From: Ruminiclostridium papyrosolvens C7
GTDB lineage: Bacteria; Bacillota; Clostridia; Acetivibrionales; DSM-1351
Length of the DNA stretch: 64,000 nucleotides
Assembly (NCBI RefSeq): GCF_000421965.1
Contig: NZ_ATAY01000015.1
Span: forward strand, 62,001 to 126,000
Reading direction: 5' to 3'
This document shows, piece after piece, positions 56,199-64,000 of the stretch. The translations under genes and the position numbers were made by a program. The first letter of the stretch is position 1. Every line of letters begins with the position of its first letter. The notes beneath the pieces are model-generated. The model saw only the letters and a list, made by a program, of their open reading frames with translations. It was not told the origin of the DNA and did not search any database.

Positions 56199-57023
56199 TT
56201 ATTTTCCCTGTCCCTTAGCAGTTGACGGTACACTTAAATATGGTGACGGATCAACTGATTTACCGTTTTTCAAAACCTGAAAATGAAGGTGCGGTCCATC
56301 TTCACACTCTATCTGAATCGGGTCACCTACAAGACCAATTATATCATTGGCTTTGACCTTTAATCCACAGCTTATGTCCTCCAAATTCTGCTTGGACAAT
56401 CCTGCATATCTGGTTTTCAAGTTATTAGAATGGGTTATCTCAACAGTTATACCATTGGCATTATCCTCAACCTTTGATATTGTGCCGGATGCAACAGCTC
56501 TCACTTTTGTGAGCTTCTCTACCTTGAAATCAATACCGTCATGTGCTCTTATGTCTCCCAGTGTTTTTGATTCTGAGAAAGTATTGATGTCACGGGTAAA
56601 ATCTTTCATAACAGGACCCTCTACCGGCCTGAAGCTGAATTTAACTATAGCATTTACACTTGCAGAGGCACTTTTACTTTTACCGGTACCTGATTTTGGT
56701 GGTGTTGGTGTCGACTTTGCAGTCTCATTTGCCGCCGACTGTGCGTTGTTTACACCCGCAGCCTGATTTGCTGCTCCAGTCTTGTCCAATTTGCCGGATA
56801 CTGCTTTTGATGCTTCGTCCTGACCAGCATTGGCAACTTCACCAGGAATTATTTTACCGGTATCCATGCCGACATCAGAGTTCATGTTTTGAGTTGTTAA
56901 TAATATTGCCGTTGCCGCTACAACTATTATACAAACTGCCAAAACTACATAAAGTCCCTTACTGCTAAAAAATTTAGACAGTTTGTTTTTCCAATTATTT
57001 TCGTCTGGAATAAGTTTCTTCAT
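56199..57023 (-). CDS. spoIIQ: SpoIIQ-type M23 (LytM) peptidase-domain protein
   Basis: A 274-aa protein with a cytoplasmic N-terminus, one transmembrane helix (about 27-48), an Ala/Ser/Thr-rich linker and a C-terminal M23 domain from about residue 160. The zinc ligands appear intact: HDGID gives His and Asp, and GPHLHFQ the HxH pair. In Bacillus SpoIIQ the first His is lost and the domain only binds SpoIIIAH; clostridial SpoIIQ proteins often keep it, as here, so endopeptidase activity is possible. Position next to spoIID and murA matches the Bacillus ywmB-murAA-spoIID-spoIIQ block. A GGAGGTGG site precedes the ATG. Confidence 0.87.
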   Translation of the reverse strand: MKKLIPDENNWKNKLSKFFSSKGLYVVLAVCIIVVAATAILLTTQNMNSDVGMDTGKIIPGEVANAGQDEASKAVSGKLDKTGAANQAAGVNNAQSAANETAKSTPTPPKSGTGKSKSASASVNAIVKFSFRPVEGPVMKDFTRDINTFSESKTLGDIRAHDGIDFKVEKLTKVRAVASGTISKVEDNANGITVEITHSNNLKTRYAGLSKQNLEDISCGLKVKANDIIGLVGDPIQIECEDGPHLHFQVLKNGKSVDPSPYLSVPSTAKGQGK

Positions 57024-57092
57024 ATTTTATATTCCACCTCCATTAAGTATTGTTTCCTATATTGGCAACAATATACATGAAGGTTAGTGGAA

Positions 57093-57923
57093 TTAATTTT
57101 TATTGGATAAATCCAGCTTTGTTATTTCAACCCCTTTATAGTAGTACTTCAATATCTCCTTGTAACCGCTTCCTTTTTCAGCCATATAATTTGCACCACA
57201 CTGGCTCATGCCTACCCCGTGACCGTAACCATAGGTGGTAATAGATATTTTACCTCCGGCAAGCCTTTTTAATTTAAAGTTGGTAGATTTCAGATTAAAC
57301 ATCTTACGAAAATCAGTTCCCTTTATTTTTACATTGCCAATATTCATACTTAATATTCTGTTTCCTGAGGAATATCCGTTTATTTTAATGTTTGCAAGTA
57401 AACTCTTACCATTTATCTTAATCTTAGGATTATTTTTTTTCAAGGTATTAATCATTTCGGATTCAGACAACTCAACAGTACTTTCATACTCCCTGAATTT
57501 ATCCTCGCCCATGCTTTTAACTCCCTTTAGGTAGGGCTCACTTGTACCGTCCCAGACATCCTCCACATTTTCGGTGTGCCCCCCACTATTTGAATGGAAT
57601 AACGGATTTATAAGGACTTTGTTATATTCTATAACCTGACCTTGTGTTTCATTTACGGCTCTGGTTATTTTATTCCAGTACTTAAAGGAAGATAGAAGTC
57701 CCCAGTTTTTCATAGCTTGCTCCTTGCTTATCCATGCCTGACAATGCGTATGGTCTGTGCAAACATCTGCGTCATCATGTACACCGGATGATCCATACAG
57801 CTTGGCCGCCCTTCCCAGTGCATACGTCCTGGCAGCGACAGCCTGTGCCTTTAAGGCCTCTATATTAAACTCAGCAGGCATTTCCGCTGCTAAAACTCCC
57901 TTAATATAGTCCTCCAAATACAT
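57093..57923 (-). CDS. spoIID: SpoIID catalytic part (frameshifted gene, downstream fragment)
   Basis: SpoIID is the lytic transglycosylase that works with SpoIIP during engulfment. This fragment (276 aa) starts at MYLEDYIKGVLAAEMPAEFN and carries the catalytic Glu in AAEMP plus the typical VHDDADVCTDHTHCQAW and GYGHGVGMSQCGANYMAEKG segments. It lacks the membrane anchor, which is encoded in the overlapping frame 57901-58122. Joining VE to MYLEDY restores the family motif and needs one fewer A in the GAAAATG at about 57920. The internal ATG has no ribosome binding site. Either the assembly has one base too many or the gene is inactive. Confidence 0.88.
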   Translation of the reverse strand: MYLEDYIKGVLAAEMPAEFNIEALKAQAVAARTYALGRAAKLYGSSGVHDDADVCTDHTHCQAWISKEQAMKNWGLLSSFKYWNKITRAVNETQGQVIEYNKVLINPLFHSNSGGHTENVEDVWDGTSEPYLKGVKSMGEDKFREYESTVELSESEMINTLKKNNPKIKINGKSLLANIKINGYSSGNRILSMNIGNVKIKGTDFRKMFNLKSTNFKLKRLAGGKISITTYGYGHGVGMSQCGANYMAEKGSGYKEILKYYYKGVEITKLDLSNKN

Positions 57924-58122
57924 TTTCTACGGTTTTTTTTTGAGTATGCATGTAAACATTTATGGTGATTGCTGTTTCTGGTTTTTCAGTACTGGTATTT
58001 GACTTTACTTTGTCCGGAACCTGTACCGGGCCTCCCTCTTTACCATTCAGCTGGATAACCGCAAAAGGTACCAGTACAACAATAATAGCCATCAATAATA
58101 TATAGCTGATAACTTTTTTCAT
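57901..58122 (-). CDS. spoIID: SpoIID membrane-anchor part (frameshifted gene, upstream fragment)
   Basis: N-terminal fragment of spoIID from the ATG at 58122 (MKKVISYILLMAIIVVLVPF, GGGTGG site) with a signal-anchor helix at about 4-24, a Lys/Ser/Thr linker and the first conserved strand ITINVYMHTQKKTVE. It then runs out of frame and stops after VFGGLY. An A9 run lies just upstream, but removing one A from that run creates an immediate TAG, so the lesion must be in the following GAAAATG. The full gene would be about 340 aa, normal for SpoIID. Confidence 0.85.
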   Translation of the reverse strand: MKKVISYILLMAIIVVLVPFAVIQLNGKEGGPVQVPDKVKSNTSTEKPETAITINVYMHTQKKTVENVFGGLY

Positions 58123-58239
58123 TTTAACCACCCATGTCCCAATGTGCCTAATCGATATACCAGCACTTTACAGTGCCATTGATTATATATATTCATAAAA
58201 GGATTTTTTATGAATTGGCACATTTATATATTAACATGC

Positions 58240-58276
58240 AAAAAACGGGCTTACCATACCAGTAAACCCGCTTTTT
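58240..58276 (-). terminator. Terminator after murA
   Basis: On the minus strand AAAAAGCGGGTTTAC pairs with GTAAGCCCGTTTTT (two imperfect positions) and T5 follows. It begins 39 nt after the murA stop, so spoIID is probably transcribed from its own sporulation promoter. Confidence 0.75.
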
Positions 58277-58314
58277 AATATATTTAATGTAATAATATTA
58301 CGGCGCACGCGCCT

Positions 58315-59577
58315 CTAATCGTCAACCCGCTCTATTTTTGCTCCAAGAGACTTCAGCTTTTCTGCAAATCCTGAATATCCCCTGTCAATGTGCTGTATTT
58401 CACCTATTTCAGTTGCTCCATCCGCTGCAAGGCCCGCCAATACCAGTGCCGCACCTGCTCTTAAGTCTGTAGCTTTAACACATGCACCTGTAAGGCATGA
58501 TTTTCCTTCAATTACGGCGGTTCTTCCGTCTATCTTTATATTTGCACCCATTCGCTTTAATTCGCTTACGTGCATAAACCTGTTCTCAAATATAGTTTCT
58601 ATTACCATACTTGTACCGGGAATACACGAAAGCATTGATGTCATCTGAGCCTGCATATCAGTTGGAAAACCCGGATACGGTAATGTTTTAACATCTATTG
58701 GCTTTAGTTCTCCCGTACTTTTTACTGTTATTGCTGACAATTCCTCCGAAATTTCCAGTCCCGTTTCCTTTAGCTTTGCAACTACAGGTTTCAGGTGGTC
58801 GGGTACCACATTTTCAATTCTTACTTCACCGTTTGTCATTGCAGCAGCTATCATAAATGTGCCTGCCTCAATGCGGTCTGGAATGACTGTATGTCTACAA
58901 CCCTTTAAACTCTTAACACCCTCTATTCTTATTGCATCTGTACCTGCGCCTATAACACTTGCACCCATTTCGTTGAGATAGCTTGCCAAGTCAACTATCT
59001 CAGGCTCATTGGCAGCATTCTCTATTGTTGTCTGGCCTTCAGCCATTACTGCTGCCATCATAATGTTTTCAGTTGCACCAACACTGGGAAAATCCAGATA
59101 TATCTTGTTTCCTACCAACTTTTTATTTTTTCTGGCTTCAATATAACCGTGTCCCTGAGTTATCTCTGCACCCAGTGCGGCGAAGCCTTTCAGATGTAAA
59201 TCAACAGGCCTTGACCCTATGGGACATCCTCCGGGCAAAGCAACCCTCACATAGCCTGTTCTGGCAAGCATAGGTCCCATTACCAGAAAGGATGCTCTTA
59301 GCTTGTTTACCAGTTCATAAGGGGCAGTTGAGTTTGTTATTTCCCTGGTCTCGAAAGATATGGTTGTGGGGTCGGATTGCTTCCGGACATCCGCCCCCAG
59401 ACACCTTAATAGATCACACATTATCCTGACATCATTCAAGTCGGGAACTTCTTCTATTATACTTTTTGAATCACTTAGCAGGGACGCTGCTATTATTGGA
59501 AGAACTGCATTTTTTGCACCATCTACTTTTACACTGCCTCTCAAAGGCACACCTTCACTGATTACATATTTAGCCAA
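58315..59577 (-). CDS. murA: UDP-N-acetylglucosamine 1-carboxyvinyltransferase
   Basis: First committed enzyme of peptidoglycan synthesis, adding enolpyruvate to UDP-GlcNAc. Length 420 aa. The N-terminal [15 protein letters not shown] with the substrate-binding Lys/Asn, and the mobile loop [16 protein letters not shown] with the active-site Cys that fosfomycin alkylates, are intact. The C-terminal [20 protein letters not shown] is typical. An AGGAAGAG site precedes the ATG. It follows ywmB by 40 nt and probably shares its transcript, while spoIID downstream is separated by a terminator. Confidence 0.98.
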   Translation of the reverse strand: MAKYVISEGVPLRGSVKVDGAKNAVLPIIAASLLSDSKSIIEEVPDLNDVRIMCDLLRCLGADVRKQSDPTTISFETREITNSTAPYELVNKLRASFLVMGPMLARTGYVRVALPGGCPIGSRPVDLHLKGFAALGAEITQGHGYIEARKNKKLVGNKIYLDFPSVGATENIMMAAVMAEGQTTIENAANEPEIVDLASYLNEMGASVIGAGTDAIRIEGVKSLKGCRHTVIPDRIEAGTFMIAAAMTNGEVRIENVVPDHLKPVVAKLKETGLEISEELSAITVKSTGELKPIDVKTLPYPGFPTDMQAQMTSMLSCIPGTSMVIETIFENRFMHVSELKRMGANIKIDGRTAVIEGKSCLTGACVKATDLRAGAALVLAGLAADGATEIGEIQHIDRGYSGFAEKLKSLGAKIERVDD

Positions 59578-59617
59578 GTGAGCTCTTCCTTTCGTTTTTT
59601 AATATTTTTTCTTTTGT

Positions 59618-60370
59618 TTAATACTCTGCATTGACTACAGGTGTTGCCACCCATAAATATGTCCTGTTTTCTAGTTTGTTGTACCTAAAAGCTATTCCAA
59701 GATTTACATTTTTACCGCCAACTCTTAACTTATCCCCTATCAAGGGAGAAAAGGCTGATACACTGATTTCATTTTGCTGCCTGAAGCTATCTATTTTTTT
59801 AGCTGAACTTTCATTAAGTATTTTTCTGCAAATGTTTTCTAACTGGCTATCGTTGAGATTTCCTTCATATGTTCCGGTAATACATGAGTTTATTTCAGCT
59901 TTTAGTTTATGTTTTTTAAATACACCTTCAATTGTTTTTCTCAACAGTAATGCTTTTCCGTCACCGGCCTCAGTTGCATCTATAGTTATATATTTGTCTC
60001 TATTACCCGACTTATTCCCAACAATACTTGCCATTGCAGATATTTTAACGCCGTCCCTTGTTGTGCCCTGCATGTCTGTTTTTGCCAGATTATCGGAACT
60101 GTTTGTATTCTTTGAATACCCGGAAACTCCCAGAGCTTTGAAAACGTCTTCGCATACTTCTGATAATTCATGTACAGTCTTATATTTGTCTGATGCCCTG
60201 GCAAAAAAATACACATCATTAACTACCATTTTGGCTCCAGAGTAATTGAATGCATCCTTAATAGAAATTTGCCCTTCACCAATGTTGTTTTTTCCTGTTA
60301 TGTAATATGCAGTTCCAATAATAGTCCCGACTAATAAAATAGCCACTAAAACAAAAGAAAACTTTCTCAT
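59618..60370 (-). CDS. YwmB family protein
   Basis: The 250-aa protein has an N-terminal signal-anchor helix (about 4-23, FSFVLVAILLVGTIIGTAYY) and an extracytoplasmic domain of two similar alpha/beta halves, as in the YwmB (DUF1779) family with its TBP-like fold. Sequence alone is weakly diagnostic, but its place directly before murA, followed by spoIID and spoIIQ, is exactly that of Bacillus ywmB. Function unknown; envelope or sporulation related by context. A GGTGGAG site precedes the ATG. Confidence 0.75.
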   Translation of the reverse strand: MRKFSFVLVAILLVGTIIGTAYYITGKNNIGEGQISIKDAFNYSGAKMVVNDVYFFARASDKYKTVHELSEVCEDVFKALGVSGYSKNTNSSDNLAKTDMQGTTRDGVKISAMASIVGNKSGNRDKYITIDATEAGDGKALLLRKTIEGVFKKHKLKAEINSCITGTYEGNLNDSQLENICRKILNESSAKKIDSFRQQNEISVSAFSPLIGDKLRVGGKNVNLGIAFRYNKLENRTYLWVATPVVNAEY

Positions 60371-60506
60371 ATATACTCCACCTTATAATAATTAAATTTC
60401 CTTGCCGATTTTGTCCGAATTCAACCAAAATCAGTTCAAGATAATAAAATTATTACCTTTTTGAAAAAGTCGTATACATGATAAGTTTTCTCACATTTTG
60501 TATCTT

Positions 60507-61355
60507 TTAAAACGTGGAAAGCGCTCTGCTGAGCATCATTGCGAAGTTACCTCTGGAAATATTTCCATTTTCGGAGAAGTTTTTGTATATACTATCCTCA
60601 ATAGTTAAAATTTTTAAATTAAATATGTTCTGTACATAAGCTGAATACCATTGATTCTTCTTTAGTTTTCCAAATGTCCCCTCTGCCTTTGTCTTAAAGC
60701 TAAAGGATTTGCTTATTATTGTACAAACCTCTGCAACCGTTATTTTATTATTTGGTCTGAAGGTCTTGTCCGAGTAACCTGTCATTATCCCTTTGTTCAC
60801 AACAGCGTTTATGTACTTCCTGCCCCAATGGCCGCTTACATCCTTTAGTTTGGTATTCTGGGAATCGTCAGGCTTTAAGTTTAACGCTACTGACAGCATT
60901 GCAGCTGCCTCAGCACGTGAAAGCGTATTACCCGGACGAAAGGTTCCGTCCGAGAAACCTGAAGTTATACCCACATCGTGCAAGTGCCTGATATACTCAT
61001 CAAACTCTGTATTAGAAATATCTGAAAATGGTCTTCCGTCTATATCATCGGAATTTGTTGTTATCACTCTGAAAGGTGCCAGAACTATTGACTCATCAAT
61101 CTCTGTTGAAGCGGAAGTCACTGCACCCTTTTTTAATGTGTAAGCAATATTAATTGTTTTACCTTTTGAAATACTAAATGCCAGTATGCTTACACCTAAA
61201 CCGGGCTCTTGGCTTGTAAGAGTGAGTTTGTATTTACCGTCAACCTTCTGTGTAGTCACTTTAACTCCGTGTGCCTGAACGTCCTGCACTCCGATTGTAA
61301 ACAATACTACTGCTGCTAATAATATCGCAATGTATCTGGTAATGCGTTTTTTCAT
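60507..61355 (-). CDS. SLH-domain surface protein (282 aa)
   Basis: The ATG at 61355 follows GGACGGAG and starts a clear signal peptide (MKKRITRYIAILLAAVVLF, cleaved after VQA). A short beta-rich domain (about 30-115) precedes three SLH domains, about 118-170 (GFSDGTFRPGNTLSRAEAAA), 178-230 (GYSDKTFRPNNKITVAEVCT) and 235-282. The first two have well-kept SLH motifs, so anchoring to pyruvylated wall polymer is likely. It lies 19 nt after the stop of the Fn3-SLH gene and is probably cotranscribed with it. No enzymatic domain is visible. Confidence 0.88.
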   Translation of the reverse strand: MKKRITRYIAILLAAVVLFTIGVQDVQAHGVKVTTQKVDGKYKLTLTSQEPGLGVSILAFSISKGKTINIAYTLKKGAVTSASTEIDESIVLAPFRVITTNSDDIDGRPFSDISNTEFDEYIRHLHDVGITSGFSDGTFRPGNTLSRAEAAAMLSVALNLKPDDSQNTKLKDVSGHWGRKYINAVVNKGIMTGYSDKTFRPNNKITVAEVCTIISKSFSFKTKAEGTFGKLKKNQWYSAYVQNIFNLKILTIEDSIYKNFSENGNISRGNFAMMLSRALSTF

Positions 61356-61374
61356 TGAGTTCTCCGTCCTTTGT

Positions 61375-64000
61375 TTATATATCTCCTGCAAGTACCAGCG
61401 CCTTTTCTAACATATACATCAGTTCACCCCTTGTAACACTCTGGGTAGGGTTAAACAATGTAGATGACCAATCTGGCAAGAATCCATTTTCAGCGGCAAA
61501 TGCAACTTTATTAAGAATTGTCTTGTCAATCTTGCTGTAGTCTTTGTACATAGAGATTACGTCCTTGCTCCCGTTAACCCTTGTATTTGTTTTCATTTCA
61601 TACAATACTGTCGCCAAGTATGCAGCATCCTGTCTTGTAAGGATTGTCGAAGCTGTTTTTCCTGACTTGATTAATCCCGTCTTTACTGCCAAATCCATAT
61701 AATCACTGCCGTAGGGGTACTCAATACTGTCAAAGGCAAGCTTTACCGCATCTCCTACAGTTGCAGTCTTATCAGGATTGAACATGCGGCTTGTTATGCT
61801 TTGAAGCTTATGAGCCATGGCAACATTCAGGATAGAGTCTTCATACGTATGTCCGTATATATCATCAAACAAGTTATTGGTTCTGTCAGCAAGTGCAAAA
61901 AGTCCTGGAACCGTTGACTGGAAGCTTATAAAGCCCTTACTGTTGTCTATGTCAAATTTGTTTGACGTAGTTTTCTGTTCCCAGCTGCTTGTTACTCCGT
62001 TGTATTGGTATCCTAAAGTTTGTCCCTCAACATAATCCTTTGAGTTTGTGTAGGGATAACTGATTATCAGTGGTATTGCAAATTTTGATATTGTCATTAT
62101 ACTTGCACCTGTGTCAAGTGTAACCCCAATCTGTGCCAGCGGCTGCCTTAGTATAAGTTCATTTGCTCGGGCCGCAGGTTTCTGAGGTGTTAGGACAATA
62201 TTAAAGGTATATATCTGTTCCTTTTTAGTATCTGCGGTAGTCACATTTGAAAGTATTCCTGCTTTCAGATTATATGAAACAACCGCCGTCTTAAAGGCAA
62301 TATTCTCTTTAAGCTGATCCAGCTTGTCAAACACCTTTTTTGATATCATAAGGGATATATTTGTGGCAGGTGCCGGCGGATTTGATATATCAACAGTATA
62401 GTCAAGTATATTGTCCGTCATTATTATTTGTACAAGTCTGTCAGCATTTACTCCTGTTATCTTAACCACCCATGTACCGTTTACAATGGTTGGTACTTTT
62501 TCTATTACATCCCCGGTGATTGGATGGTCTACATCCTGGTCTGAGTCATAGTCGTCACTGCTTCTCAAAGTTCTTACACTGATACTTTGAGTTGGCAATG
62601 AGCGAAGTTTTTTAACCGGGTCATATGCATATAATCTTGCATAATATCTGAAGTTGGATGTTAGTCCTTCAACCTTGAACTCGGTAACACTTCCGCACTC
62701 GTATACTTTTGCATCGGAATAGTCTATTTTTCCTGCAACTTCAAGTATATACGTAAGCCCCGGTTCCTGAATCCATTCAAAGGTTATGCTGTTCTTGGTG
62801 ACTGCATCTGCAGTATTCTTAACTCCAAATCCTCTCGGTGTTGATGGAGGCATCAGCTTTAATGTCCTTAAAGGCAGTGAATCACTCCACTCCGACTTTT
62901 CACTGGCAGACAAATCGGAATTAAATGCTTCCGCCTGAATCCAGAAATAATACTGGGTGTCTGCTGTCAACCCGGTTACCCTCACATAATCGAGGCCGGA
63001 TTTTTTTATCTGTGCCCCCGTAATTGTTAAAGAGCCTTGCGCCTTTGTTACATCATCTACGTTGCCGTATTTCAGATAATAGGTATTCTGCTCCTTGTAA
63101 TTCCATGCCAAATCAGCAAATGTATCCGAAACATTTGTACATCTCAGGTCAGGAACTACGGGCTTTTCTATAGTATCACCCGGCGTTGGAAGTGTGGTAA
63201 AAATTATCGGGTTGGAAACGTCTGAATACAATGGCGGGTTACCATCCCTGGATGCTCTTACCCACAGTATGTAAGTTGTATTTGGTTTTAAATCCTTTAC
63301 AGGTACAACTACGTTGTGCTTTGCATAAACGGGAGTGCCTGAAGCCGGAACAGGTACATTTTCAGGTACATTCAGGTACATGTCCTCCAGATCGTCATTT
63401 GGAGTTGTAGACACCTTTTCCAGTTTATATGTGTTTATTGTTGATATATCAATAGTCGGCGTGTACTCGGTACAACCCACGTACAAAGTTACCCCCGGAT
63501 CATATTCAACTTTTCTGTAGTTCTGATTATCCGGCGGTGTTGTTTGCGGATTATATGGAGGTACATCCGACATAGATGTTTTGTCCGCCTGTATATAAGA
63601 CCATCTTCCCGTAGCAGAATCAAATTGTTCGAACCACCTGTTCTTCAACTGGATTGTTATGCTGGTATCGGTAATCATGTCTTTGATTCCGTCTTCCTGC
63701 TTTCTTATCTGAAGGGGTGGATTTGACGGTATTAACGGGGTATCTATTAACCCTCCCGGCAGTGTAACAATTACCTTTAGTGCCGGGGTTGAAATATGCT
63801 CAATATTCTGGATAATTCCTTCTTTTTCCTCTGCAAAAGTTTTCTTTGCTACTATTTTCAAATAATAAGTATGGTTTGGCTGTAGGTTTTCAATTTTGTA
63901 TTTATAGCCTATAACCTTTCCATTATTGGATTCGTCCTTTACAAAGTTTGCACTGCTAGGTTTAAAATTTGTCTGTATTTTTGTTTCTACAGGAGGATCA
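61375..64000 (-). CDS. Fibronectin type III / SLH surface protein, N-terminus beyond the window
   Basis: 874 C-terminal residues are visible; the frame is open to the right edge, reading LQPNHTYYLKIVAKKTF across what might look like a TTG start at 63861, so that is not the true start. At least four Fn3-like modules can be seen by their YYL/FWI-x-AxA pattern (LKPNTTYILWVRASRDGNPP, LTADTQYYFWIQAEAF, LTSNFRYYARLYAYDP). A beta-rich stretch follows, and three degenerate SLH domains occupy the last 180 residues (LFNPTQSVTRGELMYMLEKA is the best). Probably a long wall-attached scaffold or adhesin; no catalytic motif is seen. Confidence 0.88.
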   Translation of the reverse strand, partial: DPPVETKIQTNFKPSSANFVKDESNNGKVIGYKYKIENLQPNHTYYLKIVAKKTFAEEKEGIIQNIEHISTPALKVIVTLPGGLIDTPLIPSNPPLQIRKQEDGIKDMITDTSITIQLKNRWFEQFDSATGRWSYIQADKTSMSDVPPYNPQTTPPDNQNYRKVEYDPGVTLYVGCTEYTPTIDISTINTYKLEKVSTTPNDDLEDMYLNVPENVPVPASGTPVYAKHNVVVPVKDLKPNTTYILWVRASRDGNPPLYSDVSNPIIFTTLPTPGDTIEKPVVPDLRCTNVSDTFADLAWNYKEQNTYYLKYGNVDDVTKAQGSLTITGAQIKKSGLDYVRVTGLTADTQYYFWIQAEAFNSDLSASEKSEWSDSLPLRTLKLMPPSTPRGFGVKNTADAVTKNSITFEWIQEPGLTYILEVAGKIDYSDAKVYECGSVTEFKVEGLTSNFRYYARLYAYDPVKKLRSLPTQSISVRTLRSSDDYDSDQDVDHPITGDVIEKVPTIVNGTWVVKITGVNADRLVQIIMTDNILDYTVDISNPPAPATNISLMISKKVFDKLDQLKENIAFKTAVVSYNLKAGILSNVTTADTKKEQIYTFNIVLTPQKPAARANELILRQPLAQIGVTLDTGASIMTISKFAIPLIISYPYTNSKDYVEGQTLGYQYNGVTSSWEQKTTSNKFDIDNSKGFISFQSTVPGLFALADRTNNLFDDIYGHTYEDSILNVAMAHKLQSITSRMFNPDKTATVGDAVKLAFDSIEYPYGSDYMDLAVKTGLIKSGKTASTILTRQDAAYLATVLYEMKTNTRVNGSKDVISMYKDYSKIDKTILNKVAFAAENGFLPDWSSTLFNPTQSVTRGELMYMLEKALVLAGDI

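Noticed and set aside
56042-56233. 63-aa minus-strand ORF between spoIIQ and ddl
   Set aside because: It runs over the end of spoIIQ and its terminator, has no ribosome binding site, and looks like non-coding translation.
57930-57950. A9 run as the cause of the spoIID frameshift
   Set aside because: Losing one A there gives CCG TAG immediately, and gaining one moves to the third frame, so neither restores SpoIID. The lesion must lie in the following GAAAATG.
63861-63861. TTG as the start of the Fn3-SLH gene
   Set aside because: The frame continues upstream with good Fn3 sequence (LQPNHTYY) to the window edge and no ribosome binding site precedes the TTG.

Overview
The window is AT-rich Firmicute DNA, almost certainly from a mesophilic cellulosome-forming clostridium of the Ruminiclostridium group (the R. 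cellulolyticum / R. papyrosolvens type). The sequence reasons are a secreted CE4 deacetylase carrying a type I dockerin, an X2 module of the kind found in clostridial scaffoldins, several SLH-domain surface proteins, endospore genes (spoIIR, spoIID, spoIIQ, ywmB), strong AGGAGG ribosome binding sites and a Firmicute-style ribosomal/RNA polymerase cluster. Most genes lie on the minus strand. The plus-strand genes are a DEAD-box helicase, a chemoreceptor and the dockerin deacetylase.

Region by region. 1-736: start of a sensor protein running off the left edge. 1023-5936: tuf, fusA, rpsG, rpsL and an L7Ae-family gene (the str operon). 6252-11441: one very large secreted gene (LRR repeats, metallo-beta-lactamase domain, X2 module, SLH anchor), followed to its right by about 800 bp of non-coding DNA with a diverged direct repeat. 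This block sits between rpoC and the L7Ae gene, which are normally adjacent. 12262-23629: rpoC, rpoB, rplL, rplJ, rplA, rplK, nusG, secE, rpmG with an L10 leader, a probable L1 site and recognisable promoters. 23853-28927: DEAD-box helicase, ilvB, ilvD. 29175-36833: a CvpA protein, a DUF5711-like protein, a YkvI permease and a Gld-type ABC operon. 37147-43362: Ca2+-type P-ATPase, MgtC protein, spoIIR, pyrG. 43539-49395: S41 protease with two SLH proteins. 49673-52612: chemoreceptor and dockerin deacetylase. 52685-60370: argS, a DUF1934 gene, ddl, then spoIIQ, spoIID, murA, ywmB in the order known from Bacillus. 60507-64000: two more SLH proteins, the last cut by the right edge.

How they fit together: the left third is core transcription and translation machinery, split by a surface-protein gene that carries its own terminator, so the str operon depends on a separate sigma-A promoter (6029-6058). 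The right half is envelope biology: surface-layer proteins, peptidoglycan precursor enzymes (ddl, murA) and the engulfment peptidoglycan machinery (SpoIID/SpoIIQ). Two reading frames look broken by single-base events: spoIID (near 57920) and the signal peptide of an SLH protein (A5 run at 46592-46596). These are either assembly errors or real lesions. I saw no tRNA, rRNA, CRISPR array, prophage or insertion sequence.
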